This document shows positions 51,856-61,491 of a stretch of 64,000 nt of DNA, piece by piece (the stretch's first letter is position 1; each line of letters begins with the position of its first letter). The stretch lies in NCBI GenBank assembly GCA_905203045.1, contig CAJKUH010000012.1, forward strand, positions 1-64,000, given 5' to 3'. Under the pieces are notes generated by a model that made no database searches, was not told the DNA's origin, and saw nothing but the letters and a program-made list of their open reading frames with translations. This DNA is from an uncultured Eggerthella sp. GTDB taxonomy: Bacteria; Actinomycetota; Coriobacteriia; Coriobacteriales; Eggerthellaceae. Both the position numbers and the translations under genes were made by a program.

Positions 51856-51898
51856 GGTTTGCGGCGCGTTTTTCGGCGCGTTGCGGGAAGGGAATGCC

Positions 51899-52783
51899 AT
51901 GACGGATACGAACAGCCGCACCGGCCAGGTGAAGCGCTTGCCGGTTATTGGCATTGTTCCTTCGCAGAACACCACCGAAAAGATGGTGAGCTTCCCTGAG
52001 CGCTATGCGAACGCCATCATCAAGGCGGGCGGCGCTCCGCTGCTTTTGCCCCTCACCGGCAATTCCCATGTGTACGAAACGCTGTTTCCCCTGATAGACG
52101 GTTTTGTGCTTACCGGGGGAAACGATATTGACCCTGCGCGCTATGGCGCTATTCGCGACAGCGGCAAAATTGACGAGCACACCCCCGAGCGCGAAGAGCT
52201 GGAATATCTGATTCTGAGTTATGCGTACCGCTTCGATTTGCCCTTGATGGGCATTTGCCGCGGTATGCAGATGATCAACGTGTGCTTGGGCGGCACTTTG
52301 TATCGCGATTTAGGCGATCAGTTTCCTGGGTTGGTACGTACCGGCATCAACGATGCTCAGGGCGAGCTGCCCAAGCTTGTCCACTGGCAGCCGAAGCCCT
52401 ATAGCGAGCCCACCCACCCGGTAACCATTATGCCCAATTCGAAGCTGAGCGCACTGCTGGGCGCAAAGGACATTATGGTCAATTCCATGCATCATCAGGG
52501 GGTATGCGATTTGTCCACCCGTGTGGATGCTGTGGCATACGCTCCGGACGGCTTGGTGGAAGCCATCGAGGTGCGCGATAGGGAATTCATGATCGGCGTT
52601 CAGTGGCATCCGGAGTTCTTCACGGGCAGGCACCGTATGGAATGCGTGTTCGATGCGCTTATCGAAGCGGCGGCGAAATCACACGCGCGCAGCGAAGAGC
52701 GCGGCAGCGTTGCCATCACGCGCACTGAGCCGTCGGGCGTTCATGCGCAGTGGCCTGCCATCACCTTCGCCGATTGCATTTAG
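51899..52783 (+). CDS. Class I glutamine amidotransferase-like gamma-glutamyl hydrolase (C26)
   Basis: A 294-residue peptidase C26 protein of the PuuD type. VLTGGNDIDPARYG (about 68), the nucleophile Cys in LMGICRGMQMINVCLGG (about 119) and the His-Glu of GVQWHPEFF (about 236) make the triad. Such enzymes split gamma-glutamyl bonds, for example in gamma-glutamyl-GABA or folate. Next to a glutamate-cysteine ligase and an Rrf2 regulator, turnover of gamma-glutamyl peptides is a likely role. The last 40 residues are an extra tail. ATG 51899 follows GGGAAGGG. It converges with the TetR gene after seven bases. Confidence 0.9.
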   Translation: MTDTNSRTGQVKRLPVIGIVPSQNTTEKMVSFPERYANAIIKAGGAPLLLPLTGNSHVYETLFPLIDGFVLTGGNDIDPARYGAIRDSGKIDEHTPEREELEYLILSYAYRFDLPLMGICRGMQMINVCLGGTLYRDLGDQFPGLVRTGINDAQGELPKLVHWQPKPYSEPTHPVTIMPNSKLSALLGAKDIMVNSMHHQGVCDLSTRVDAVAYAPDGLVEAIEVRDREFMIGVQWHPEFFTGRHRMECVFDALIEAAAKSHARSEERGSVAITRTEPSGVHAQWPAITFADCI

Positions 52784-52790
52784 CGCACGT

Positions 52791-53429
52791 TTACTTGCAT
52801 GACATCTGCATGTACATTCGCACCCGCGATTCCAGTTCTGCCAGCGAAATACCCTGGGCTTGGCTGATGCGCAGGGAAAGGAAACAGGCGTTTTCCTTGA
52901 TGGTGTAGCTGATTTCCTCGGGGAACGTTACGCCATCAAGCTTGTTTTCGCGGTAGAGGAAATCGATGACGCCGATAAGGCCGCTGATGGAAAACTCGAT
53001 GATGACGCGCGAATTCAGCGTGAGCGTTTCGCCTTCGTTGCACAGGATGGTTTCCCAGATGCTTGCCACCACGGCCTTCACCTTCGTGCTCACGCATTCT
53101 TGGCCGGCGTGTTTCATAACCAGGCCGAAGCGCTGGATGCGGCGGGGGAAATCCGATTCCTGAAGGGCGCGCTTGTCGTTGCTGAGCAGGTAAAACAAGC
53201 TCAATGGCAGGCCATCGCGCCTGAGCATCTCTTCTTCGATGACCGAATACAGCAGCGCATCCATCGATTCGTAATGGTAGTAGAAGGTGCCGCGGTTGCA
53301 GTGCGCCTTCTGGGTGATCATATTCACCGTGATGCGTTTCGAGTCGTTTTCTTCGAGCAGTTCCCAGAATGCGTCTTTGATGCGCTGCGTTGCGCAGGGT
53401 TCCTGCTGGTCTTTGCGGGGTCGTGCCAT
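52791..53429 (-). CDS. TetR-family regulator
   Basis: A 212-residue TetR protein. The N-terminal helix-turn-helix (ITVNMITQKAHCNRGTFYYHYESMDALLY in outline, residues 33-62) is followed by an all-helical ligand domain of usual length. It lies 52 bases after the giant activase gene on the same strand and may control it. ATG 53429 follows AAGGAG. The ligand is unknown. Confidence 0.92.
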   Translation of the reverse strand: MARPRKDQQEPCATQRIKDAFWELLEENDSKRITVNMITQKAHCNRGTFYYHYESMDALLYSVIEEEMLRRDGLPLSLFYLLSNDKRALQESDFPRRIQRFGLVMKHAGQECVSTKVKAVVASIWETILCNEGETLTLNSRVIIEFSISGLIGVIDFLYRENKLDGVTFPEEISYTIKENACFLSLRISQAQGISLAELESRVRMYMQMSCK

Positions 53430-53481
53430 GGTAGGGGCTCCTTGAGGGGTTGGGGCTTTGACTGTTGCTATGGCGCGTCCG

Positions 53482-56400
53482 CTAGGACGTGCGGGGCTTG
53501 CGGGCGTTCATGATAAGCATCTGCAAGCGGTTCTCGATGTTGGCGAAGCTGACGTCGGGGTCGAAGTCGAGCGGCAAGATCTGCGCATCAGGATAGAGCT
53601 CCTTCAAACGCTTCGAAATGCCGCGTCCTACCACGTGGTTCGGCAGGCAACCGAACGGCTGCAGGATCACGAAGGCACGGCACCCGTGTTCTGCGTGGTG
53701 CAGGATCTCGGCGGGAATCAGCACGCCTTCGCCCGCATCGAACGTGTGATGGATAATCGGGTCGCTTGCCTGCACCAATTCGGGCATACGGCAGGGCGGC
53801 GTGTACAGGGGGTGCGCCGAGGCTATCTTGTCGGTGGCATCGTGGGCGAACTTGAAGAAGGCATCCGATATGGAATTGCTGAGCTTTACATCAAGCGGAC
53901 GATGCACCTTGTACTCACGCTGCTGGGAGCGCTGGTAGAAGTACGTTTTGCGGATGACGTCGGTCATGCGGGCTTCGATGATCTCGAGGCCGTTGTTTTC
54001 CAAGTACCGCTCCATGTCGTGGTTGGCGCCAGGGTGGAAGTTGAGCAGGTACTCGCCCACGATAAGCACGGTGGGGCGGGGGCTGCTGCGGTCGTATTCC
54101 ACGGTGCTCATCAGCTTGATGGCCTTCTTGAACCCCTTCTTGGCGCCACCCACGCCGTTTTTCTCAAGACCTTCCATCACGTAGTCGATGGATTTCTCGA
54201 AGGCGGCATCGGCGCTGCCGGGAACCAACTCGTAGGGCCTGATCTTGCGGAGCAGTTCTTCCAATGCGTCGATCATAGGAAGGCCGAAGGCGATCTGAAT
54301 GCTGGATTTCAGGTTCATCTTGAAGCCAGGATGGATGTTGTGCGCATCGACGACGTCGTTCGTGACGATGGGCACCTGCTTGTAGCCGGCATCGTCGAGC
54401 GCTTTGCGCAGCAGTGCCGCGTAATGGGTGAGGCGGCAGTCGCCGATGTACTTGCCGGTGGCGATGGCAACGTTGTCGGGGTCGTATTTGCCCGATTCGA
54501 GTGCCGCCAATGCCTCACCGATAACGATTTGAGCCGGGAAGCAGATGTCGTTGTGAACGTAGCGTTTACCCAGGTAGATTGCGCGTTCTCGGCCAATGGG
54601 CAGTGACACGGTCTTCAGGCCCTGGTTGGCGAACGCTGCGGCCATCAGCCTGCTGAACGCATGGGAGGTGTTGGGAATCAGCACCGTCTTCGTGGCGGCA
54701 TCTTCCTTGGTAAACTTCTGCGGGTAGGGGTCTGCCAGCTTCGAGCCGGTGGCCTGAGCCAGCGCCTCGTCGATATTGCGCTCGAAGGCGGCGGTGCAAG
54801 CGGCGCAACCTTCAGGGCTGCAGCCTGCGCTGGCGCACGATGCGCCACTGTTGTTGCTGCCGGAGGCTTCGGCGGTGCTGCCTTCGGCGTCAGTTTCAGG
54901 CAAGGTGGGCGCCGCGGTGCTGGGCGCTTCCTTTGTGCGGCGTTCGTTCACCGTTTCAATGAACGAGCGAACGCGGATGCCCAACGGTCCGCGCACGTCG
55001 CTTTCGTCGACTTTCAGCACCAAGGGCGTTTTCGGGCCGGCTTCCTTCATAAGGCGGATGATCTCGTCGGAAAGGTAAGCGTCGTGGCCGCAGCCGAAGC
55101 TTACGATCTGCACGTATTCCATGTTGGGGCTTTGCGCCGCCAGCGTGGCGGTGGAAAGCATGCGGGCGTGGAAGTTGTTGGCGATATCGATCAGGCTGTT
55201 CTGCAGCGGCACTTCGGTGGCGCCGGGCACGGAATCGGCAGTGATCACGGGAATGCCGCGTTCGGTGAACAGCGTGGGAAGCTCGTGGTTTACCAGGTCG
55301 TCGTTATGGTAGGGGCGGCCTGCCAGCACCACGGCGTAGGTGCCTTCCTGGCGTGCCTGCGCCAGCACTTCGGCGCCGCGGTTCAAAAGCGTTTCGCGGA
55401 ACGAGTTTTGGGCGCTGAGTGCCTGGTCGAGTGCTGCAAGGGTGGCATTCTGGGGGATGTTGAATTCCTTGAAGAAATAGGAGCAGAGCTGCGTTTTGCA
55501 GTCTTCTTCCGTAAACCAATGGAACATAGGGTTGTCAAACGGCGTGTTCCAGCGGCGGCTGGGGTTGTCGGAGTTTTGCACCACCAGCGGATAGCCCTTC
55601 ACCACGGCGCACATCGACTGGCTGTCCTTCGAGGTGTTTTCTGAGGGAACGGTGGTGACGATGGGCATGAAAATGCGGTCAACGCCCTGTTTATGCAGGT
55701 CACGAAGGTGTCCATGCACAAGCTTCGCGGGGAAGCACACGGTGTCGGAGGTGACGGCGGAAAGACCGTTTTCGTAGATGGCGCGGGTGCTGGCGTGGGA
55801 GAGCTTCACGGTGAAGCCAAGCGCCTGCAAGAGCGTTTTCCAGAAGGGCATGGTGTCCCAGTAGGAAAGCACGCGCGGCAGGCCCAGCGTTATGCCGCGG
55901 TCGGGGATAACCGGTGTGCAGGGCCAGTCTTGGAACACGAGCTTTTCGCGTTCTGCGTACAGGTTCGGCACGCTTTGCATGGTGCGGTTGGCTTCGCGCA
56001 CCTGCTCGCGTACGGAAGCATCGGAGAGCTCGCCTACCACTTCACCCTTGGTGCAGCGGTTGCCGGTGATCCAGGAAGTGCCGTTGGAAAACGTGATGCG
56101 GGTGCGGTTGCAGCGGTTGGCGCAGAAGGGGCAGATGAGGTTGGTTTCCTGGCGGTAGCTGAACGTCTCAAGGGCATCCCAGCCGATGAAGCTGCTGGTT
56201 TCGCCTGCGTTTTCCTTGGCGATGAGCGCCATGCCGATGGCGCCCATGAGGCCAGGGTACGGTGCGCGGGTAACCTCACGGTCTACATACTGCTCGAAAG
56301 CACGCAGCACGGCATCGTTTAGGAACGTGCCGCCCTGCACCACGATGTGGTTGCCCAGCTTTTCCAGGTTTGAAACGCGGATAACCTTGGTGAATACGTT

Positions 56401-58065
56401 TTCGATGATGGAACGGCACAAGCCCGCCATGATGTCGTTGGGGTTCTTGCCGTTCTTCTGCTCGGTGACGATGCTGCTGTTCATGAATACCGTGCAGCGA
56501 CTGCCCAGGTCAGCAGGCGATTCCGAGGTAAAAGCGGCGTTTGCGATGCTCTTGGTGGGGATGTTCAGCGTGGAAGCGAAGCTTTCCAAAAACGACCCGC
56601 AGCCGCTGGAACAGGCCTCGTTTACCACAACGTTGGTGATAACGCCGTTGTCGATCCAGATGGCCTTCATGTCCTGGCCGCCGATGTCCAGGATGAACGA
56701 CGCATCGGGTTCGAACTGCTGGGCAGCGCGTGAATGCGCCACCGTTTCCACCATATGACAGTCGGCACCCAAGGCACTGGCGAACAGGAGCTCGCCGTAG
56801 CCGGTGGTGCCGCATCCTGCCACGTGCAGTTCGCAGCCAGCATCGCGGTAGCGTTGGTACAACGTGCGCAGGGCGCTTACCGCAACGTCGATGGGCTCGC
56901 CTTCGTTGGGCGCATAGAAGGAATCGACCAGGTGCCCCTCTTCGTCGAGCAGGGCGAACTTCGTGGTAGTCGATCCGCAGTCAATACCCAGGTACACGCG
57001 CAGCGTTGCGGGCAAGTTCCCCTGTTCAAGGGCAGTTTCGGCAGGGGGCAGAGCATGGCGCGCGCGGAAGTCTTCCAGCTCCTTCGCCGTTTCGAAGAAA
57101 GGCTTTCCCGCATAGGCACTTTGCGAGCTTGCGCCGCCTGCGGCGTCGTCCACCACGACGATATGCGCCGTTTCCAGGATGTGGACGGCGTCGGCCGGAT
57201 GAAGTTCGGCGGCGCGGTCGGCGAACAGCTCTTCGAGCGAAAGCGCCGCGCCTACGGCAACGATGGTTTCGGGATGGTCAGGGATGATGATGTCTTCGCG
57301 CCCCAGTTCAAGGCGCTCGGCGAACACGCTGATAAGGCGGGGGTTGAAGGTGAGCGGGCCGCCCTCGAAGACTACGGGCGCCTTGATTTCCAAGCCCTGC
57401 GCCAAGCCGCCGATGGTTTGCTTGGCGATGGCGTGGAAGGACGAAAGGGCGATGTCGGATTTCGGCACACCCTGGTTGAGCAAAGGCTGGATATCGGTTT
57501 TCGCGTACACGCCGCAGCGGCCCGATACGTTGTGCACGGCCTTGCCCTGTTGGGCCAGGTCGTTGAACTGTTCGGTGGGCACCTTCAAAAGCGTGGCGAT
57601 TTCATCGATGAAGGCGCCGGTGCCGCCTGCGCAGCTGCCGTTCATGCGCATGTCGGCAACGGAGAGGCTGTTTGCCTTTTCGTCGTATGCGAAGAAGATC
57701 ATCTTGGCGTCTTGGCCGCCCAGTTCGATGGCGGTGCGGGCGGTGGGGTAGTTGGCGCTTACGGCCAGCGAGTTCGCCACCACTTCCTGCACGTAGGGCA
57801 GCCCAAGGACCTCTGCCAAGGCTGCGCCACCCGAACCGCAGAGCGCTGCACGCATAGGGGCATCACCGAACTGCTGGCGCAGTTCCTCCAGCAGCCCTTT
57901 AAGGCAGTCTGCCTGCTGGGCATGATGGCGCACGTAGCGGCGCATCAGCACTTCGTGAGTCGAAGCGTCCATCACGGCGATTTTCGCGGTGGTGGAGCCT
58001 ACGTCGATGCCCACCAAAAGTTGGGCTGGCTGGTTGTTCTGCACGGGTGAAACCACGGTATCCAA
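53482..58065 (-). CDS. Giant fusion: two activase domains, DUF2229 and HgdB-like modules
   Basis: A protein of about 1,527 residues. Two HgdC-type ATPase domains come first: GIDVGSTTAK, GSCAGGTGAF and SGRCGVYAK for the first; GIDCGSTTTK, EACSSGCGSF and GSRCTVFMN for the second. Each keeps both cluster cysteines. Then follow CPFCANRCNR..GNRCTKGE, a DUF2229 module (GLPRVLSYWDTMPFW), a Cys-rich linker (GASCASAGCSPEGC) and a C-terminal HgdB-like module (HNDICFPAQIVIGEAL, GDCRLTHYAALL). Long fusions of this sort are known as acyl-CoA dehydratase activase-related proteins, of unproved function. I place the start at TTG 58065, eight bases after AAGGA; a longer frame opens with TTG at 58137. TetR follows. 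Confidence 0.88.
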   Translation of the reverse strand: MDTVVSPVQNNQPAQLLVGIDVGSTTAKIAVMDASTHEVLMRRYVRHHAQQADCLKGLLEELRQQFGDAPMRAALCGSGGAALAEVLGLPYVQEVVANSLAVSANYPTARTAIELGGQDAKMIFFAYDEKANSLSVADMRMNGSCAGGTGAFIDEIATLLKVPTEQFNDLAQQGKAVHNVSGRCGVYAKTDIQPLLNQGVPKSDIALSSFHAIAKQTIGGLAQGLEIKAPVVFEGGPLTFNPRLISVFAERLELGREDIIIPDHPETIVAVGAALSLEELFADRAAELHPADAVHILETAHIVVVDDAAGGASSQSAYAGKPFFETAKELEDFRARHALPPAETALEQGNLPATLRVYLGIDCGSTTTKFALLDEEGHLVDSFYAPNEGEPIDVAVSALRTLYQRYRDAGCELHVAGCGTTGYGELLFASALGADCHMVETVAHSRAAQQFEPDASFILDIGGQDMKAIWIDNGVITNVVVNEACSSGCGSFLESFASTLNIPTKSIANAAFTSESPADLGSRCTVFMNSSIVTEQKNGKNPNDIMAGLCRSIIENVFTKVIRVSNLEKLGNHIVVQGGTFLNDAVLRAFEQYVDREVTRAPYPGLMGAIGMALIAKENAGETSSFIGWDALETFSYRQETNLICPFCANRCNRTRITFSNGTSWITGNRCTKGEVVGELSDASVREQVREANRTMQSVPNLYAEREKLVFQDWPCTPVIPDRGITLGLPRVLSYWDTMPFWKTLLQALGFTVKLSHASTRAIYENGLSAVTSDTVCFPAKLVHGHLRDLHKQGVDRIFMPIVTTVPSENTSKDSQSMCAVVKGYPLVVQNSDNPSRRWNTPFDNPMFHWFTEEDCKTQLCSYFFKEFNIPQNATLAALDQALSAQNSFRETLLNRGAEVLAQARQEGTYAVVLAGRPYHNDDLVNHELPTLFTERGIPVITADSVPGATEVPLQNSLIDIANNFHARMLSTATLAAQSPNMEYVQIVSFGCGHDAYLSDEIIRLMKEAGPKTPLVLKVDESDVRGPLGIRVRSFIETVNERRTKEAPSTAAPTLPETDAEGSTAEASGSNNSGASCASAGCSPEGCAACTAAFERNIDEALAQATGSKLADPYPQKFTKEDAATKTVLIPNTSHAFSRLMAAAFANQGLKTVSLPIGRERAIYLGKRYVHNDICFPAQIVIGEALAALESGKYDPDNVAIATGKYIGDCRLTHYAALLRKALDDAGYKQVPIVTNDVVDAHNIHPGFKMNLKSSIQIAFGLPMIDALEELLRKIRPYELVPGSADAAFEKSIDYVMEGLEKNGVGGAKKGFKKAIKLMSTVEYDRSSPRPTVLIVGEYLLNFHPGANHDMERYLENNGLEIIEARMTDVIRKTYFYQRSQQREYKVHRPLDVKLSNSISDAFFKFAHDATDKIASAHPLYTPPCRMPELVQASDPIIHHTFDAGEGVLIPAEILHHAEHGCRAFVILQPFGCLPNHVVGRGISKRLKELYPDAQILPLDFDPDVSFANIENRLQMLIMNARKPRTS

Positions 58066-58322
58066 AGCTTTTGTCCTTAACGTTTTTGCTGGCTCCTTCA
58101 GTGGGAGCGTAGCTAGTTTACCCAACAAAGTGTTCAATAAAAACAGACGTGATGCCGATATTCATGCAATATTCGCGTCATCTTCATTTCCACGAATATA
58201 ACCAGGCGATATTCCACGGGACAGCATGCAACGTTACGTTTCTCCAACACGGCTTCAAGCTGGGGCAAAGCCGATATAATAGGAGGCAGGGATCACAATC
58301 TGATTGAATTGGAGGGGTTATC

Positions 58323-58649
58323 ATGGCTACCGATTTCGAGAAGGGCTTCCGCGACATTTTCCTGGCAGGCGTAGGCGCTATGGCCATCACGGGCGAAAAG
58401 GCCAAAGAAGTTTTGGACACGCTCATTGAAAAGGGCGGCGTTACCGTAGAGCAGGGCAAGGATATTAACCGCGAGTTGCAGCACAAGGCAACCGAAACCG
58501 TTGCCAAGGTTCGCGAGGAAAGCATTGCTGCGGCCATGAAAACCATGACCGCCGAAGAGCGCGCCGAGTTTGCTGCCACCGTTGCCAAGTTGGCGGCGGA
58601 GCCTGCTGAAGAAGCGGAAGAAGCTCCCGCCGAGGAAAAGGCGGAATAG
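58323..58649 (+). CDS. Phasin-like small helical protein
   Basis: A 108-residue, mostly helical protein. The N-terminal half (FEKGFRDIFLAGVGAMAITGEKAKEV in outline) resembles phasin/PhaF-type granule-associated helices. The middle (about 35-90) is an amphipathic coiled coil, and the tail is Ala/Glu/Pro-rich. Similar proteins occur beside UbiB-like kinases, as here. No polyhydroxyalkanoate synthase is in the window, so granule binding is not implied. ATG 58323 follows GGAGGGG. The UbiB gene starts 215 bases on. Confidence 0.75.
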   Translation: MATDFEKGFRDIFLAGVGAMAITGEKAKEVLDTLIEKGGVTVEQGKDINRELQHKATETVAKVREESIAAAMKTMTAEERAEFAATVAKLAAEPAEEAEEAPAEEKAE

Positions 58650-58864
58650 CCTGTAAGCAAAGCGCGATGGGGCTTCCATCGCGCTTCTTTTGTCTTGACT
58701 GGCGAGCACTGGCAGGTCGCTTTTGGCGTTTGCGCGGTTGGGGGTTTAAGCCTTAGGCGGGCTGAAGGCCGGCGGCGCACGTTGCGTTTCGGCCGAAGGG
58801 TCTGCCCTGTGCTCGCTTTCTGTGATAGCTGGGCAGCTTTAGCGCTGCTTTACAAAGGAACCGT

Positions 58865-60517
58865 ATGGACGAAAACACCCTGCTCAAACATTTCTTCCAA
58901 GATAGGGCCGAATTCGACCCCGATAAGCAGTTCGGCTTGAGCCGCAAAACGCGCACCCGCCGTTTGCGTGAGATTGTGCTGCTTATGCGCAAGCATCATG
59001 TCATGGAAGGCCTTTCGCCCAACCAGTTCCGCGACATCCTTATCGATTTGGGGCCGAGCTTCATCAAAATCGGCCAAATGCTTTCGCTCCGTTCGGAGAT
59101 TCTGCCGCAGGCATATTGCGATGCGCTGTCGGAATTGCAGATGGACTGCGACCCGATGCCGTTCGACACCACGCTTACCGTGCTGCAGGGCATTTACGGC
59201 GAGCGTTTCGGCGATATTTTCAAGGAAATAGACCCCAAGCCGCTGGGCAGCGCTTCTATGGCGCAGGTTCACCGTGCAGTGCTTGCCAACGGCGATGAAG
59301 TGGCGGTAAAGGTGCAGCGCCCGGGCGTGCGTGCCACCATGGCGCAGGACATCGACGTGATGCGCTCGGTTGCCAAGCACGCCTCACGCTTCATGAAAGA
59401 CAACCAGATGCTCGACCTGCGCGATGTGGTGGAAGAGCTGTGGGTTACCTTCCTTGAAGAAACCGACTTCCTGAAGGAAGCGCACAACTTGGAAGAATTC
59501 GCCCGTCTGAACAAAGACGTGGTGTACGTTACCTGCCCCAAGCCCTACATGGAGTACTGCACCGAAGAGGTGCTGGTGATGGAATACGTGAAGGGCATTT
59601 CCATCCGCGATACCAAGAAGCTGGTCGAAAACGGCTACGACCTGGAAGAAATCGGCGTGAAGGTGCTGGACAACTATGCTACGCAGATTTTGGAGCACGG
59701 CTTCTTCCATGCCGACCCGCACCCGGGCAACATCTTCATCAAGGACGGCAAGGTAATCTATATCGACCTTGGAATCATGGGCCGTCTTTCCGTGCGCGAC
59801 AGGGCGGGCTTTGGGCGCATCATCGAAGCGGTGGGCGCGAAGAACGCTGCCGAGCTGAAGGATGCCCTTATCACGTTTTCGGTGGCGCACGACATGAATG
59901 CCATCGACCATCCGCGTTTTTTGGCGGAATTGGACAACGTGTTGGAAAGCTACGGTTCCACCGATGTGGCCGATATCGATATCGGTGCCCTGCTCAGCGA
60001 CATCATGGTGCTTACCCGTCAGTGCAAGGTTACGCTGCCTGCCTCGGTGACGGCGGTTTCCCGCGGCATCGTCACCATTGAGGGCTCGCTTCAGGAATGC
60101 CTGGCCAAAACGAACATCATCGACATCATCAATGGTCACATCATGCGCACCAAGGACATGCGCACGGAATTCGAGAACCGTGCGAAAGACCTGCTCATCT
60201 CCTTGAATGCATCGGCGCACAGTTTGGTGAAGGCAGCCGAGTACTCGGGCGATACCCTGCGCATGCTTTCACGCGGGCAGCTGAAGGTGAACATGGAAAT
60301 GCTCAGTTCCCCCGAGCCTTTGTATAAAGTGGGACGTATTGCAAACCGCTTGGCCATGAGCTTGGTTATTGCGGGCCTGCTGGTAAGCGGCAGCCTGATT
60401 ATCGCGGTTGACATGCCGCACGTGTTCGGCTTGCCGTTCCTTTCCCTTATCGAATACGTTTCCGCCTTCGGACTTTCGGCGTGGCTGGTATGGGACATGT
60501 TCCATAAGACGAAATAG
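58865..60517 (+). CDS. UbiB/ABC1/AarF-family atypical kinase
   Basis: A 550-residue member of the UbiB/ADCK atypical kinase family. The KxGQ motif is in FIKIGQMLSLRSEILP (about 60-75), the Ala-rich nucleotide loop in LGSASMAQVHRA (about 127-138), and the catalytic part in HADPHPGNIFIKDGKVIYIDLG in outline (about 284-305). Two membrane helices close the C-terminus (about 500-545). In aerobes UbiB aids quinone synthesis; in an anaerobe the target may be menaquinone or lipid handling. ATG 58865 follows AAAGGA. It is preceded by a phasin-like gene, a pairing seen in other anaerobes. Confidence 0.94.
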   Translation: MDENTLLKHFFQDRAEFDPDKQFGLSRKTRTRRLREIVLLMRKHHVMEGLSPNQFRDILIDLGPSFIKIGQMLSLRSEILPQAYCDALSELQMDCDPMPFDTTLTVLQGIYGERFGDIFKEIDPKPLGSASMAQVHRAVLANGDEVAVKVQRPGVRATMAQDIDVMRSVAKHASRFMKDNQMLDLRDVVEELWVTFLEETDFLKEAHNLEEFARLNKDVVYVTCPKPYMEYCTEEVLVMEYVKGISIRDTKKLVENGYDLEEIGVKVLDNYATQILEHGFFHADPHPGNIFIKDGKVIYIDLGIMGRLSVRDRAGFGRIIEAVGAKNAAELKDALITFSVAHDMNAIDHPRFLAELDNVLESYGSTDVADIDIGALLSDIMVLTRQCKVTLPASVTAVSRGIVTIEGSLQECLAKTNIIDIINGHIMRTKDMRTEFENRAKDLLISLNASAHSLVKAAEYSGDTLRMLSRGQLKVNMEMLSSPEPLYKVGRIANRLAMSLVIAGLLVSGSLIIAVDMPHVFGLPFLSLIEYVSAFGLSAWLVWDMFHKTK

Positions 60518-60623
60518 CGAATAGCAGATGCGCTGACTTTTTATCCGCTTGTTGTCGCTTCGGTGCGTTGTGCTGCTGCTTGGGTACAATGCAAACAATG
60601 TTTTGCCTACGAAAGGGGCTTTG

Positions 60624-61316
60624 ATGAATCCTGATTCTCGCGTTATTCGAGGAATCAATATCGCAACTATCGTTTTGTCGGCATTGGGGATTTTCGGCGG
60701 GCTGGCCCTTGCCCTGCTTATGGGCATGGCATCGGTTTCGCTGAGCGACCCTTCGGTTGTCAATGCCCTGGTTTCCGAATTGCAGTCTTCGGGATCTACC
60801 TCTTCGGCGTTCGACGGCTCTTCGCCGTATTCCTCGTATGATTTTTCGGGCATGACGCAAGACGAGGCTATGGCGGTTGCCGGCACCAGCATTGTGCTGA
60901 TGGTCGGGTTGAGCTTGGGCTATGTGGTGTGCAAGGTTGTGTGCCTGGTGGCAGGCATTTTGGCTTTGCGCAACTGCAACAACCCTGCGAAGCTCGGCGG
61001 TGCCTTCGGCTGGACCATCGCGGCAGCCATTGTGAGCTTGCTGGTTGGCGGCATGATCTCGCTGGTGCTGTTTGTTATTTCGGCGGTGTACATCAACCGC
61101 GCCCGCAAGGCGTATATGGCTGGCGGCAGGGGTGGTTATGGCTATCAGCAGCCGCAGTACTACCAGCCGTCACAGCAGAATGGTCAGGCGCCGCAGCAGC
61201 CTATGCCTCAGGTTCCCCAGCAGTTGCAGCAGCCTAACCAGAATCAGGTGCCGCCTGCTGCACAGCCTCCCGCCAATAATGAAGGTGAGGATCCCCATTC
61301 CAACGAACAGAAATAG
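60624..61316 (+). CDS. Predicted membrane protein with a Gln/Pro-rich tail
   Basis: A 230-residue protein with four predicted membrane helices (about 11-38, 95-120, 130-155 and 160-180). An external Ser-rich loop lies between the first two. The cytosolic or external tail (about 185-230) is Gln/Pro/Tyr-rich and of low complexity. No family is recognised, though the layout resembles DUF4064/DUF4190-type proteins. ATG 60624 (MNPDSRVIRGINIA) follows AAAGGGG. A terminator follows, so it is a single-gene unit. Confidence 0.75.
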   Translation: MNPDSRVIRGINIATIVLSALGIFGGLALALLMGMASVSLSDPSVVNALVSELQSSGSTSSAFDGSSPYSSYDFSGMTQDEAMAVAGTSIVLMVGLSLGYVVCKVVCLVAGILALRNCNNPAKLGGAFGWTIAAAIVSLLVGGMISLVLFVISAVYINRARKAYMAGGRGGYGYQQPQYYQPSQQNGQAPQQPMPQVPQQLQQPNQNQVPPAAQPPANNEGEDPHSNEQK

Positions 61317-61338
61317 ATGCGGACAATCGCTATTCGGA

Positions 61339-61367
61339 GGGCGTCGGCTTCAGGCCGGCGCCCTTTT
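61339..61367 (+). terminator. Intrinsic terminator after the membrane protein gene
   Basis: Stem GGGCGTCGGC/GCCGGCGCCC (61339-61348, 61354-61363), one G-T pair, then TTTTG. Confidence 0.85.
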
Positions 61368-61491
61368 GTGTACTGCAGGACGAAAGGGCGTCTGGCTTAT
61401 TTATCAAGCTGGTACTCGGTCTTGAAGCAGGCTCTACCCGGGCCAAGCTTTCGCCCCGCACCTGCTTGGCATGAGGATATCCGCCAAATAG

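Noticed and set aside
56734..58050. A 438-codon plus-strand frame opposite the giant activase fusion
   Set aside because: Antisense shadow of a conserved ATPase; no start context or recognisable domain.
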